64,000 nt of DNA from Turnera subulata (taxonomy: Eukaryota; Streptophyta; Magnoliopsida; Malpighiales; Passifloraceae), in NCBI GenBank assembly GCA_028386065.3, contig JAKUCV010006187.1, forward strand, positions 22,043 through 86,042, in the 5' to 3' direction. How positions within the stretch are numbered: position 1 is the first letter of the stretch; each line of letters starts with the position of its first letter. The notes beneath the pieces were generated by a model, which saw only the letters and a list, made by a program, of their open reading frames with translations, was not told the DNA's origin and did no database searches. The position numbers and the translations under genes are program-made. This document shows positions 10,489 through 21,261 of the stretch, piece after piece.

Positions 10489-11478
10489 TAGGGGTGAGCA
10501 AAAAAACCGGGCCGACCGAGCTGGGCCGATACCGAGGTTAAACCGACGGTATCGGCACGGAAAATAGGTAAGTCCACGAGCCACCCTTTCTTTTTGTACC
10601 GTGCCGAATGAACCGCCCTCATGAGTCGGTCGGTTATGTTTCGAACCGTCGGTATTCGGCACAGGCCGATACCGCCCGGCCCAACACACCCCCTAACCTA
10701 TTATACCCAATACAACCCAAACCGAACCTTACCTTTTACTATATGACCCAACCCAATGACATATATATTCCAACCCTAAACTCTACGTCACCAAACACAA
10801 CTCACAGCCGCAATCCATCTCTTCCAAAAAAAACACTCGCAGCCACAAGTTCAAAAGAAAAAAAATTTTGAAGCCACTGCAATCTATCTCCACCGGATGC
10901 TACACTACACCGTCCACCACGCCATCTCCACCGTCCACCACACCGTCTCCACCGCATCTCCTCCACGATGGCCTCCTCCACCGCATCTCTTTCAATGACC
11001 GACATCACTAAGAACCTCACCTTCCTCCTCAAGTGCCATCATAGCTGCGTTCTTCTCCAGTTCTTCTCCATAAACACAATTGCAGATTTTGTGTTTTGCT
11101 TGGAGCAGATCTCGGTGAAGATGAAAGAAGATGAGGGAGCAAATTTGGTGTGATAATTATAATTGATTTTTTAGAGTTTTTGGTAACAAATCTATTGTTG
11201 AAAAGATTGATCTGTTTGGGTGTTAATTTCTTCCCTTCTTCCCTTCGTCTTTTCTTTTTTTTTTCCTTCAAAATTCTTCTTTTGATTTTCTTGGTGAGGA
11301 AAGGAAGGAGATGGATTTGTACTATCGGTCGGTGAGTATACCGACCGAACCGCCATCGGTATAAGTCGGCATCATGCCGATCGGCATAAGCCTCTTAACG
11401 GGGCGGCATCGGTCGGAAAATTAACCTGTCGGAAAAGTCATACCGATCGATAGATCGGCACGGCACCCTCCCCCCCAA
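10489..11478. mobile_element. Candidate non-autonomous hAT-like repeat rich in CCGACGGTATCGGC palindromes
   Basis: The left end is TAGGGGTGAGCA, a terminal form common among plant hAT derivatives. Both flanks (10500-10690 and 11320-11478) are packed with inverted and direct copies of ACCGACGGTATCGGCA-like words. These flanks enclose an unrelated CAC/CTCC-rich middle. The right end (CACCCTCCCCCCC) is a poor inverted match and I found no 8-bp duplication, so the boundaries and class are tentative. Confidence 0.4.
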
Positions 11479-13446
11479 AAAAAAAATCTACTAAATTCTA
11501 AATCGGTAATCACCAATTTTGTTTGGGCTATCTCGTGAATTTGGCCCACAGTCCCCCCACAAAATGGACGAGGAAAGTGTCATGGATCCCCGAATATATC
11601 CATCCATATTTGTTTTCAAATTTTCTCCATTCAGTTGGAAATATGTCCACATATATGGAATTCCGAGTTATGATATTAGCATTTCAGGAATGGATTTTCA
11701 CATTATAATAGTCAATAGTCATATATAAATTGATAAGTTGGCTTCTTCATGTTGAGTTTTCAACTTTCAAGGGTCTTTAAATTCTTGGAAGGAGGATTAA
11801 AGAGTTGATTAAAAAAAACTCGTACGCTTTCCTTATTAGCGTATATTTGATGTGTCTTAATTTAAACAGATGAAAATGAAGAGCGACCATGGAACCTTGT
11901 GGAATACGAACAAAAAAGGGCAGAATAACTTGCACGATAAAATTTATTATTAATTGGAAGTCTATTTATTATTTAAGGCTCACAAGGACTGCAAAAAAGA
12001 GTACGACATCTTTGTTTTCTTCACTGACAAAGTCCTCCTCTCTACCTCCCCTCCATCTCAAGTAACCAGTTATTTTATGTTCAAGATTTTCTATGAAAAT
12101 CAGTGCATCGTATGTTTATCTCCAAGGGAGCTTTCATCAATTTTTTTAATTCATGTAATGTTTAAGAAATTTGGCCATGCTAAATATAGAATACGTAGAT
12201 AATTTTAAAAATTACCAGCATAATTGTTCATTTATCTAGCTGAGGGTTTTGAAAATCTTTTCTCGACTTACATGCTGCGAATTTTTAACAAAAGTAGTGC
12301 ATATCAACTATAGGGTTTATTCTAAAAAAAAAACATAATGGGTTGGTTCAACACCTTATTACGATCTCTGTTTTTTTTATGAAAGATGAAGTATCGTTTG
12401 GTACAACAGTGAGCGTTATGGTCTTTGTTAATTGGGTGGGTGTGATTATTAACAAAATTGTAATCTACTACACTTTCTAAGGTATCCATATAACTAAAAT
12501 TCAAACCCCACAACCTTGCAAGTTGAAAGAGCTAGGGAACTAGCACACTTCAATAACTAACTCTGGTTACCTAATTCCAATCTTTCTCATATTGAATTGG
12601 TTTGATCATTAAAATGTGTGCATTATGAGAATATGAGATGCTTGACACATATCTAAGTTTGATCACTTTTGTAGGCGAAAATTGTTATAATTTTGCAAAA
12701 AGAAATCATACAAAATAATGATGAGGGAGAATGTTATGAATTCGGTCGTGAATGATGAATCACCCCATTATACAACAAATTGTACTATATACGTAGGAAT
12801 GCCCAAACTTTTCATACTTTTCTGTATTGATGGAGCATGAATAAGAAAAAAGAAAAATTGAAGAAGCTTATTCACGAATTTCAATAAGCCAGAGTCAAGT
12901 TATTTTGTTTTCTTTGCCCATAAGAGATGAGCCATTTGATATAAAAAATTCTTATGGGGCAGTTTCTCATCATAATTAAATGCGTGACCTGGATCGGATC
13001 CCCGAGTTAGACCACGGTAAAACTCTTGACACCAAATGGTAAAAAAAAAGAGATTGAAATGGTGGTTGTATATACCTTGTAACCCAAATCTATTTTGAGG
13101 AAAAAAGTACTTACTGTCTGTTTAAAAAAAAGGATAAAAAAAGAACTAGACAGCAAGTTTGGGATCCCTTGTAAAGTACATTTGGCGTAATAAAAGCCCT
13201 AACAACTCCATGTCATTTGGTACCAAAACATGCAAGAGTCAACTGAATTCCGGCCGGGGCTGGTTTTGTTGCAGCTTCCTCATGGCTTCTTGGATGTAAC
13301 TAGAGGATTCTCCTGTTTATTCTTTTCTGCCCATTCCAGAGAAAGGAAGGAAAAAAAAAAAAGAGAAGGAAATAACAACTCTATATATATCACACGTATT
13401 TGCTTTTTGGGAGACTCTCCATATCATACATTAAAGGATAGAAACT
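11479..13446. other. Intergenic, nothing recognised
   Basis: AT-rich, without protein-like ORFs, RNA genes or bounded repeats. A short palindromic piece around 12990-13020 (GGATCGGATCCCC) may be a SINE relic. Confidence 0.4.
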
Positions 13447-13464
13447 GTGAAAGATATATATGAT

Positions 13465-13788
13465 ACCATCCGGGGTGGTGGCCCAGTAGCAAGGCCTTCA
13501 ACCTGCCATCTTTAAGATTCGGGTTTGAGTCCCGGCGCTTCCAGTCAAGCTCCATAGTGTGATGCGGCCGAATATGGCCTTCCACACGGTGGGGTGCTGG
13601 CCGTTGAGCCCGTTGATTCCCCGGTATTATGACGCGTAGCAGGTGAGGGTGTCCGCTGGTGCCCCGGTTGGGCGGTCTCTCCTATGAGGAGGGTCTAATG
13701 CGAGGATGTAACCGGTATTGACCGGGGCCTGGACCGACGGAGCGATGATGACACCACTGATGTCTTTTTTTTCTCGACAAAAAAAAAA
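13465..13788 (+). mobile_element. Full-length tRNA-derived SINE (family S2) with 18-bp target duplication
   Basis: The 324-bp element starts at ACCATCCGGGGTGG. It carries a good A box (TGGCCCAGTAGC, near 13481) and B box (GGTTTGAGTCC, near 13523), a GC-rich body, and ends TTTTCTCGACAAAAAAAAAA. GTGAAAGATATATATGAT occurs perfectly at 13447-13464 and 13789-13806 as the target duplication. The perfect duplication and clean tail indicate a recent insertion. The body is much more GC-rich than the surrounding DNA. It is not a tRNA gene, because the downstream arm does not close. Confidence 0.9.
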
Positions 13789-13806
13789 GTGAAAGATATA
13801 TATGAT

Positions 13807-14381
13807 GAAAATATAAAAGCAAACTGATTTTGTAACATTGATTTAGCCATCGAACTACATAATATTGTCATTAGCAAGAAGTACTTATACATTGTTAGAA
13901 CTGAGACATTGAGTTCGAGATTTTGATTAAACCCACGAGTCCGATCTAGACAACTGCAAACATAAACAGAGATAAACTGTTGTTTTACTTTATGGACTTG
14001 GTGACCCCAACAATATCATTGTTAACAACTTTAATTTATTTTCTTCAAAATTAGCTTTAAAATTTGTTTTTTTTTTTAAAAATAGAAACAATGTGCCACT
14101 CATGAAAGAAAATTTACAGAATGGTTAGCTGTCTAATTCTCTAATGACAGAGTGGATTCCAAGCCATCGAAAAATGCAGATTTCAAAAGACACAAAGAAT
14201 TTGGAGCTAATTAGCATGCGGTCCAAACTAGCTAGAGAATGCTTACTGATTAACTTTAAAGCCATTTCAAATTTTCAATCCTATAACAAATTACCAATCC
14301 TTCATCATCATCATCATCAGCAGCAAACTCGAATTTAAGAAATGAATTGCAAAATATATAACGTACGACGTTAAATGTGTG

Positions 14382-14430
<49 letters not shown>

Positions 14431-14704
14431 AAAGAAATTGAAGACTTTATAGACAAGAAATCAATCGCCATCTCTTGCTCCTGCCTGCCATGCCATCAGC
14501 TGTATGTAGGCTGGGTGGCTGATCACTCACTCCTAATAATATTCTTGCGCTTAAAGGATCCATCCATCCATCCATCCATTTTGCCAAATCTCTCCATCGC
14601 TTTCCTCCTCTTATTTATATCTGATTTGATATCCATTTGCTCTCTCTTTCCATCTCTTGACGGTGTCACCTCTCCTCCTCCTCCTCCTCAGCTACAAATT
14701 CCCT
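13807..14704. other. Intergenic and promoter region of the first RRM gene
   Basis: No supported gene. It contains a (TA)n tract at 14386-14425 and CATC/CCAT short repeats near 14560-14580. A CTCCTCCTCC run near 14670 precedes the block conserved with the second RRM gene. Confidence 0.4.
14386..14425. repeat. (TA)n microsatellite
   Basis: About 20 uninterrupted TA units followed by an A run. Likely length-polymorphic. Confidence 0.95.
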
Positions 14705-14822
14705 GTCTTTTGTTTTTAAATTAAGAGGTCTAGAATATATAAATTTATAAAGGACCATTATATAAAAATAAAAAGAATATAATGGAAAAACACAGAGACA
14801 GATAAAAAGCCTCTCTTGTAGT

Positions 14823-14863
<41 letters not shown>

Positions 14864-14990
14864 AAGAAAGAGAGCATGAACGCCACTTCTTCCTCCTCTG
14901 TTCCCATTCTCACAATCCTTGCTTTTAGATCTTAGTTCCTCTCGGTTTTTCCCATCTGGGTCCTCCCCAATATGGTAAAGCTTCAATCTT
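14705..14990 (+). promoter_or_regulatory. Conserved 5' leader block of the first RRM gene
   Basis: This block aligns with 39313-39560 upstream of the paralogue. Shared words are AAAGCCTCTCTT, the (GA)n tract, GCATGAACGCC, TCTTCCTCTG, TTAGATCTTAG and CTGGGTCCTC. Conservation after duplication, together with the CT/GA tracts typical of plant leaders, suggests the transcribed 5' UTR. The (GA)n tract spans 14829-14859. Confidence 0.55.
14876..14935 (+). CDS. Upstream ORF, 19 residues, in the RRM gene leader
   Basis: An ATG in good context (GAGCATGAACG) opens a 19-residue ORF, MNATSSSSVPILTILAFRS. The equivalent ATG is kept in the paralogue at 39471, where the peptide also starts MNAS/SSS but ends differently because of an indel. 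It lies about 600 bases upstream of the main ATG at 15531, with probable 5' UTR introns between. If transcribed it could reduce main-ORF translation. This is inference; the transcript start is not known. Confidence 0.4.
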   Translation: MNATSSSSVPILTILAFRS

Positions 14991-15530
14991 TCACTCTCTG
15001 TTCCTCCTGATCTTCTCCTCTCCTGCCATACATTTTTTTTGTCAGGGTCTTTTGATCTAATTCAATTCATTGCTAAATTTCTCTTCTTTCGATCGTCAGG
15101 ATTCTCGGGTTGAGTTTTGATTGGTGTTGGAAGAATCAGAGGATCCCAGATTGGGTACCAATCAGATTCCATCTAAATTCCCCAACCACCCACTCTGGTT
15201 TTTCTGGTTCGGTGCCGATCAGATTCTATCTAAATTGTCTTAAAACGGTATAGCTCTTCAGTAGTTTGATTGTTTTAATCCTTCATCTGATTTTTCTCGA
15301 TGCTTGTTTGCTGGCTAAGATGAACTTTTCTTTTTTTTGTTTTTTTTGGTTGTCTCTGTCCAGTATAATTGTTTGTCATATTAGTCTGCTGCTAATTAAG
15401 CTCCGTTTGTAGGTAGATTTTGAAGTTGGTTGAAGTGGACAACTTGTTTTTGAAGTGTTTTTGTGTTTTGAGTTTGGTAATGGCAATCGATGAGTAACTT
15501 TGTTGTTGTAATGGATGATTGTAGAGAAAG

Positions 15531-18491
15531 ATGGTATCAGATCATGGCAAACTCTTCATTGGTGGGATTTCCTGGGACACTGATGAGGAACGGCTGAAGG
15601 ATTATTTTGGCAAGTATGGGGAAGTGGTGGAGGCAGTGATCATGAGAGATCGAGCTACAGGCCGTGCTCGTGGCTTTGGTTTTGTGGTCTTTGCCGATCC
15701 TGCTGTTGCAGAGAGGGTCATCATGGACAAGCACGTGATTGATGGCCGCACAGTGAGTAGCTCTTTCAATATACATTTTCTGCCATGCTTCTAGCTTTCT
15801 TCTTTTTATTAAATTCAGCTGTGAATGCTTCAAAATGTCTAACTTTGAATTCCCACCTCTTGCTGATACAAGGATGTTAAATCACAACGTTGTTTCAGCT
15901 TGAATTGAGTGCTGGAGTAGCCTGGAAATCTCTTGGCTTTTAGATTCAGAAATGACGCCATTTCAACCTCATATTTTAGTTGTGTTTGTATTTACTATGT
16001 CTGCTGAAGATAAGAATCATTCTTTCTCTCTCTGTCTATTCACTTTCCTCTACATGAAGTACCGAATCGTAATCTTCTTTCTTGTGCTGTTCCTAGATAT
16101 GCTGGTTTGTGGAGCCTTAGTTTTTTTTTTTTTTTTTTGTGAAGTTGGAGCCTTAGTTGACTCTCATTGTTTTCCAGAAAAATGAAAGAGACAAAATCTC
16201 TTGGTTGTACTTACAATGCTCTTAATTTTTCCCAGGTTGAAGCAAAGAAGGCTGTTCCTAGGGATGATCAGCAAATTTTAAATAGAAATACTAATAGCAT
16301 ACAAGGTTCTCCAGGTCCTGGACGCACCAAAAAGATTTTTGTGGGAGGTCTCGCTTCTACAGTTACAGAGGGTGATTTTAAGAGGTACTTTGAGCAATTT
16401 GGTACTATCACTGATGTTGTAGTAATGTATGATCACAACACTCAGAGGCCAAGAGGCTTTGGCTTCATCACCTACGATTCAGAGGATGCGGTTGACCGGG
16501 TTCTGCATAAAACTTTTCATGAACTCAATGGTAAAATGGTTGAGGTCAAGAGGGCAGTTCCAAAGGAGCTATCTCCAGGACCAAACCGGAGCCCTTTCAT
16601 TGGATATAATTATGGTTTGAGTAGGGGCAACAACTTTCTCAATGCTTATGCTCAAGGGTATAATATGAGCACAGTTGGGGGTTTTGGAATGAGGATGGAT
16701 GGTAGGTTTAATCCTCTGTCTGGTGGTCGAAGTGGGTTTTCTCCATTTGGCACTACTGGTTACGGAATGGGTATGAATTTAGACCCAGGCTTGAGTCCAA
16801 GCTATGGTGGAGCCTCCAACTTCGGTAATACTGCTGGTTATGGACGAATTTCAAGTCCTTATTATAATGGGAATTCAAGCAGGTACAATACTCCAATAGG
16901 TTATAATATGGGAAATGCAAGAAATGATTCTGTTTTGAGCCCAACTACACGAAATGTCTGGGGAAATGGAAGTCTCAGTGCTGCTACAAATCCCACAAGC
17001 CCCAGTGGTTTCTTGGGCTCTGGAAGTGGAAATTTTGGAATTTCATTTGGTAGTAGTGGCACCCACTGGGCCCCTTCTGTTTCAGCTCAAGGTGGAGGCA
17101 ACCCTTCTAGCTATACTAGTGGAACTATGAGCTATGGGGGGAGCGACAACAACTTTGGTTTGGGAGGAGGAGGTTTTGTACGAAACAGTGGCCCTGGCAC
17201 TGCACCAACTTCAGCATTTGCTGGTTCAACTGGTCGTTACGAGGGATCCTTTGGAGACTTGTATCGTGGTGGTTCAGTTTATGGTGATACAACTTGGCGG
17301 TCTAGTACCCCTGAGCTTGAGGGTTCTGGGTCATTTGATTATGGGCTTGGCAATATGGCCTCAGATGGGACGACTAAGACTTCGGAGGGTTATATTGGAA
17401 GTTATGGTGTTACTAATAGACAGTCAAATAGAGGTAAAGCTTTTCTGTTGCTTTCTATAAATGGACTTTACGAGCTCTTGCTTTAGTTTAATGTTGAGTA
17501 TCAAATCATATGCGTTACTGCCAATTTGTTTGCTGAAACTTCTAAAGATGTTATTTTTCTGCTGTTGCATTTCTTTTAGTGCTGACATGTCACAACTTCT
17601 TAAGGTTCATGAATTATATAAAAGAGAGCTACAACTCCTTGTATTCTCATGCCTGCGCTATCAACTTCATTTTTGTATACCTTATGCTTATTGTGGTTAA
17701 AAGTGTTAGATGGACTGCACCGTGTTGCTTCTAACTCTTGGTTACCACAGTGCTTAAAAGTGGTTTTTCCTACCATATTATGCCCTGATGGAATCTACCA
17801 TTGCTGCCTAATATGTTTCGGGAATTCTAGGATCCAAGCATTGTTCTACTTTCCCATGATCATGTCGAACTGTTTTTTCTTGCATTTAAACCTTGTATCA
17901 TGAGTAGCGGAGTTTCTCTCCGTCTCTAAGACTTTCTCGCTGTAAGCCTTAGTCTCCCCATTGCCAAGTATATGCATCAATGGCTTATTTATCCACACTG
18001 AAAATTTGAAGTGCAAGCTACTACTTCCCAATTGTTGAATCTTCACAGTAGAGATGCAAATGCATGTGTTTCTCTCTATCTCCTTCTCTTATTCCTACCC
18101 CAGAATCAGCAAGACAAGAAACTCAAAACTTTTGTGTTGATGGAATCTTTTAGCCCCATGGAAAGAGGTCCATTCACCTTCGCAACTGTTTCAGTTAGGA
18201 CAAGAGCATTACTTTTCAGTGCAGGGCTGCATATTTACATAATGTACATTTGCTTCTTAATTCAAATTCCAAATAACGACTGGCTATGGAGTATGCATTC
18301 TTAGTAATATTTTGAAAACTACACGATGAATTATATTGCATCCCAAAGTTTGCAAACTCTATTGCCTGAAATTCTTATAGTTGTGTACTATCTTTTTCCA
18401 AAAAAAATGATGGTTAGAACCTAGTTTCTGCAACACAATGGTAAGTTGATTCTGATTTTGTTTGGTTATTGTTTCAGGAATTGCTACCTAG
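15531..18491 (+). CDS. Two-RRM hnRNP/Musashi-type RNA-binding protein, copy 1
   Basis: Exons 15531-15752, 16236-17433 and 18478-18491 encode 477 residues. RRM1 (about 6-80) has RNP2 LFIGGI (8-13) and RNP1 RGFGFVVF (47-54). RRM2 (about 106-183) has RNP2 IFVGGL (108-113) and RNP1 RGFGFITY (147-154). A long Gly/Ser/Asn/Tyr-rich, disordered C-terminus follows. The first intron falls inside RRM1. The last coding exon is tiny: it completes one Gly codon and adds Ile-Ala-Thr-stop. All introns are GT-AG. This matches the plant heterogeneous nuclear ribonucleoprotein 1-like family (Arabidopsis At5g55550/At4g26650 type), nuclear or shuttling pre-mRNA/mRNA binders. A further intron lies in the 3' UTR. 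The 477-residue length is close to the family's usual 450-480. The paralogue is at 40111-42921. Confidence 0.93.
16110..16158. mobile_element. 23-bp poly-T micro-insertion in intron 1 with 13-bp duplication
   Basis: TGGAGCCTTAGTT occurs at 16110-16122 and 16146-16158, with eighteen T/G-rich bases plus GTGAAGT between. It lies about 80-125 bases upstream of the exon 2 acceptor. The extra T run could act in the polypyrimidine region. It is absent from intron 1 of the paralogue. Confidence 0.5.
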
Positions 18492-19085
18492 GGAGATCTG
18501 TTGTTGGATATCACAAGATAGATGTAGGTGGAGAGAATCTCGATAAACAGGTGATTGCGAATTTCATACAGTCTCGCTTTTGATTATTGTCAGCTTATAA
18601 AGCAAGTTGATCTGATAGATCTAACGAGTGTTCTTGATTGGAATAATACACGTTCAGAGATAAAGCAGTTACAAGGGATTTTGGTGTAAGGGTTTGAGAT
18701 TTTATTTGTTCTTTTTTATTAGTGAAGCTTAGGTTCCTTTCTTGGCATTTGAGTGAGGTGTAAAATTTGATTGCGGGATATATACTCAGAAAGGTCGGGT
18801 TTCCCATAAATGTATCATGCATCTTTGGCAAGGCTCATCAGTAGTAGTTTGTCGAGAGAATAGGTTATCTTTTTTTTCTTTTCTTTTATTTTACTTCTAT
18901 GTAATGCCTGCCAAAGGTACTGGTTGGCGTCCTTATATTTCTTTTCAATTTCTTTTTTTTGGGATTTTATGTTCCCCCCATAATGTATTTTGTGATTCTG
19001 TTTGATCTGTTAGTGTGAAACAGTAAGGGAGGGCTCTTTTATGATGCCCTGGAAATAAGTAGCAATTGTTCTGATTCAACTTCTA
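18492..19085 (+). promoter_or_regulatory. 3' UTR of RRM copy 1 with a 107-bp intron and a strongly conserved block
   Basis: After the TAG, 59 bases of exon precede a GT...AG intron at 18551-18657. The downstream exon contains a block nearly identical to 43155-43510. It includes AGCTTAGGTTCCTTTCTTGG with the following GCATTTGAGTGAGGTGTAAAAT, then TGATTGCGGGATATATACTC and CCATAAATGTAT. Such conservation in untranslated sequence, while the introns have diverged, suggests binding sites or RNA structure. Confidence 0.6.
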
Positions 19086-20616
19086 TGGGACAGTTCATCA
19101 AAACTCAAAAGAAGTTTATACTAACAATAGTGTCATTTCTTTTGATTAAACCGATGGTTCATTCAGTTCTGGGAATAAGCACTAATGGCTTATTCGGTTT
19201 TATCACATTACAATTATTAATGCACTATTGTCTTACATCCTCATATATCTATCATGGGTTTCCGTCTGCAAGTAGACATTCCATTTTCAGAATCTTTCAG
19301 GCTGGCTGATCGATCTGTGTGGTTGCACTCTCTTAAAGTCTTATCCAAACATCCGTGGAACAGGATGTGATTTCAACTTATTAGTCTCACTTCGCTTTCG
19401 CTTGATTTTCTATTTTTTCAAGTGTCTCAAGTCAAAATTCCATATAAGTGGTCCTCCTTTATCTCTAGTAGGTAGACGTTAGAAAAAAAAAAAATGTATG
19501 GCACTTTTGCCTCGTCTAAAATCGGTCTGACATGCAGGAACAACATTATTGTTGTATCTTTTTTCCTTTCTTTCTTTTGGTCTTCTAGTTCATGCTCAAT
19601 GATTGCTTAAACCAACTAATAAGGCAAACTGTTTTTACCACTTCAAAAATCTTGTTTATGTTTGGTTAAACTTGGAATGGAAATAAAAATGGGAGTCTTA
19701 ACCTATTTTTGTTTCACCATAAACAAACTCATTAAAGTGGTTATGTCTTTAGATTATAGTCAACAACCAAGACAACAAAATGACTCATTTGTTTTTTTTG
19801 TAGAAACAACAAAATGACTCATATGTCGTTTCTATTCCCAAATGATATGTTAGCATAATAAACTTTAGCCTTGGATGATGAATTTCGGTTGTTAAAAGAA
19901 CACCTAGACTTAATGTTTTGACAACATATGCATTAAGGCTTTACCGTCTCATGAGTTCATGTAACTGTGAAATCCTTCCATTACCAAAAAAAAGTGTCAA
20001 CGTGCACAATAAGACATATTAACTATTACGAACATGCTCTAGATGGTGGGGAAAACTTGGGATACTTCTTGTCTTTGTGCTCCCCATTCTTATAAAATCC
20101 TGTCATCTGTATGTCTTTTCTCATCGGAGTTTTCTGGATTTTGAGGTAAAAGGCATAAGATTGTAGACTTTGGTAATTCATAATTATAATTTAAGATTTA
20201 AGTATCTGGAAAATTTTACTATGGGGACTCCCGAGGTTTGATTAGCAAAAGAGTGACGATGTAGTTAACTGATGTCTACTTCAGGTATACGGAAGAATGA
20301 ATACCATAATGTGACTTCTGTTCTTGTTCTCTTACTGGTATATAGTTCAATCCATGAAGTTAATCAATCTAGAATCAAACATTGTCATATACCCATTATG
20401 GGGCGACCTCTAAACATTATTTAGTTTCAATATACATAATAGGATACCATATTGGTCACTTTGGGTCAAACTTTCATAGACAAAGCCTGACTATTTTATG
20501 GCCTCAAACATGAACTCATAGCATAGGATGCCTACGCCTAGAAGAGGAATAACGTTTTAGATATCATTTTGCCACATCCTGTAGGTCGCCATAAGGTAAG
20601 CTTCTTATGCTAGAAT
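19086..20616. other. Intergenic, one micro-insertion
   Basis: No supported gene or RNA. It contains the micro-insertion at 19772-19822. Confidence 0.4.
19772..19822 (-). mobile_element. 17-bp poly-T micro-insertion with 17-bp target duplication
   Basis: ACAACAAAATGACTCAT is perfectly repeated at 19772-19788 and 19806-19822. Between the copies are 17 bases, TTG plus an eight-T run and GTAGAA. On the minus strand the insert reads TTCTAC plus an A run, like a retroposon tail. Confidence 0.65.
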
Positions 20617-21155
20617 TAGGGGTGAGCATTTGAGAAATTAGATTGGAATGTGAAAATTTCGGTATGAAATTTGAGATTCTGAAGTTGTCAAAACCTTTAT
20701 CCATACTGAATTCCAAGTTTTGATTTGGGTGATTGGGAATAGTTCCAATCATCCCGAATTTGTCACATTTTCCTTAATCCATTTCTAGTTTTTAGTTCTT
20801 ACTTTCTAGAATTACATATCACATGCATCTCTCTAAAAATTTTGAACTATCTACTTTCTAATTTTATTTTGGCATGATTTAACAAGTATAAAACGTAAAA
20901 ATAATAAATTATTAAAAGCATTTAGTTACAAATTTAGAAAGTCATAACATCAAAGTTGCAAAGTAAAACCACATCGTTTTGATAAAAAAAAAAAAAATTC
21001 AGGATTTGGGGATTCTAAATTCTTTAGAATCCTTGTCCGGACAAATTAAATTATAATTCAGAATTGTCCATACTGAACTTTAATCTTCTTTGAACAATTT
21101 GAGATTCCAAATTAGTGGGAGTTTTGTAATTTTCGCGATCCCTGCCCACCCCCTT
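20617..21155. mobile_element. Probable hAT-like MITE with imperfect 8-bp duplication
   Basis: The left end TAGGGGTGAGCA and the right end, AAGGGGGTGGGCA on the other strand, form short imperfect inverted repeats. Internal pieces near the two ends (AATTTGAGATTC and its complement near 21095) also pair. The flanking octamers GCTAGAAT and GGTAGAGT agree at six of eight positions, so this is probably an old element. There is no coding capacity. Confidence 0.5.
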
Positions 21156-21217
21156 GGTAGAGTAGTCCTAAGCAAATACCAGATGAGTGAGGACTGCTTA
21201 TTCACATTGTACTTATG

Positions 21218-21261
21218 TTTATCCCAATTCCGACCCAAAAAAAAAAAAGATTTTTCCCAAT
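21218..21261 (+). mobile_element. 22-bp A-run micro-insertion with 11-bp duplication
   Basis: TTTATCCCAAT at 21218-21228 and TTTTTCCCAAT at 21251-21261 (10 of 11 identical) flank TCCGACCC plus a 12-A run and GA. The TCCGAC-plus-A form is close to the CTCGAC-plus-A end of the SINE at 13465-13788. Confidence 0.5.

Noticed and set aside
13470..13545. tRNA gene
   Set aside because: It is the promoter head of a SINE with an 18-bp target duplication.
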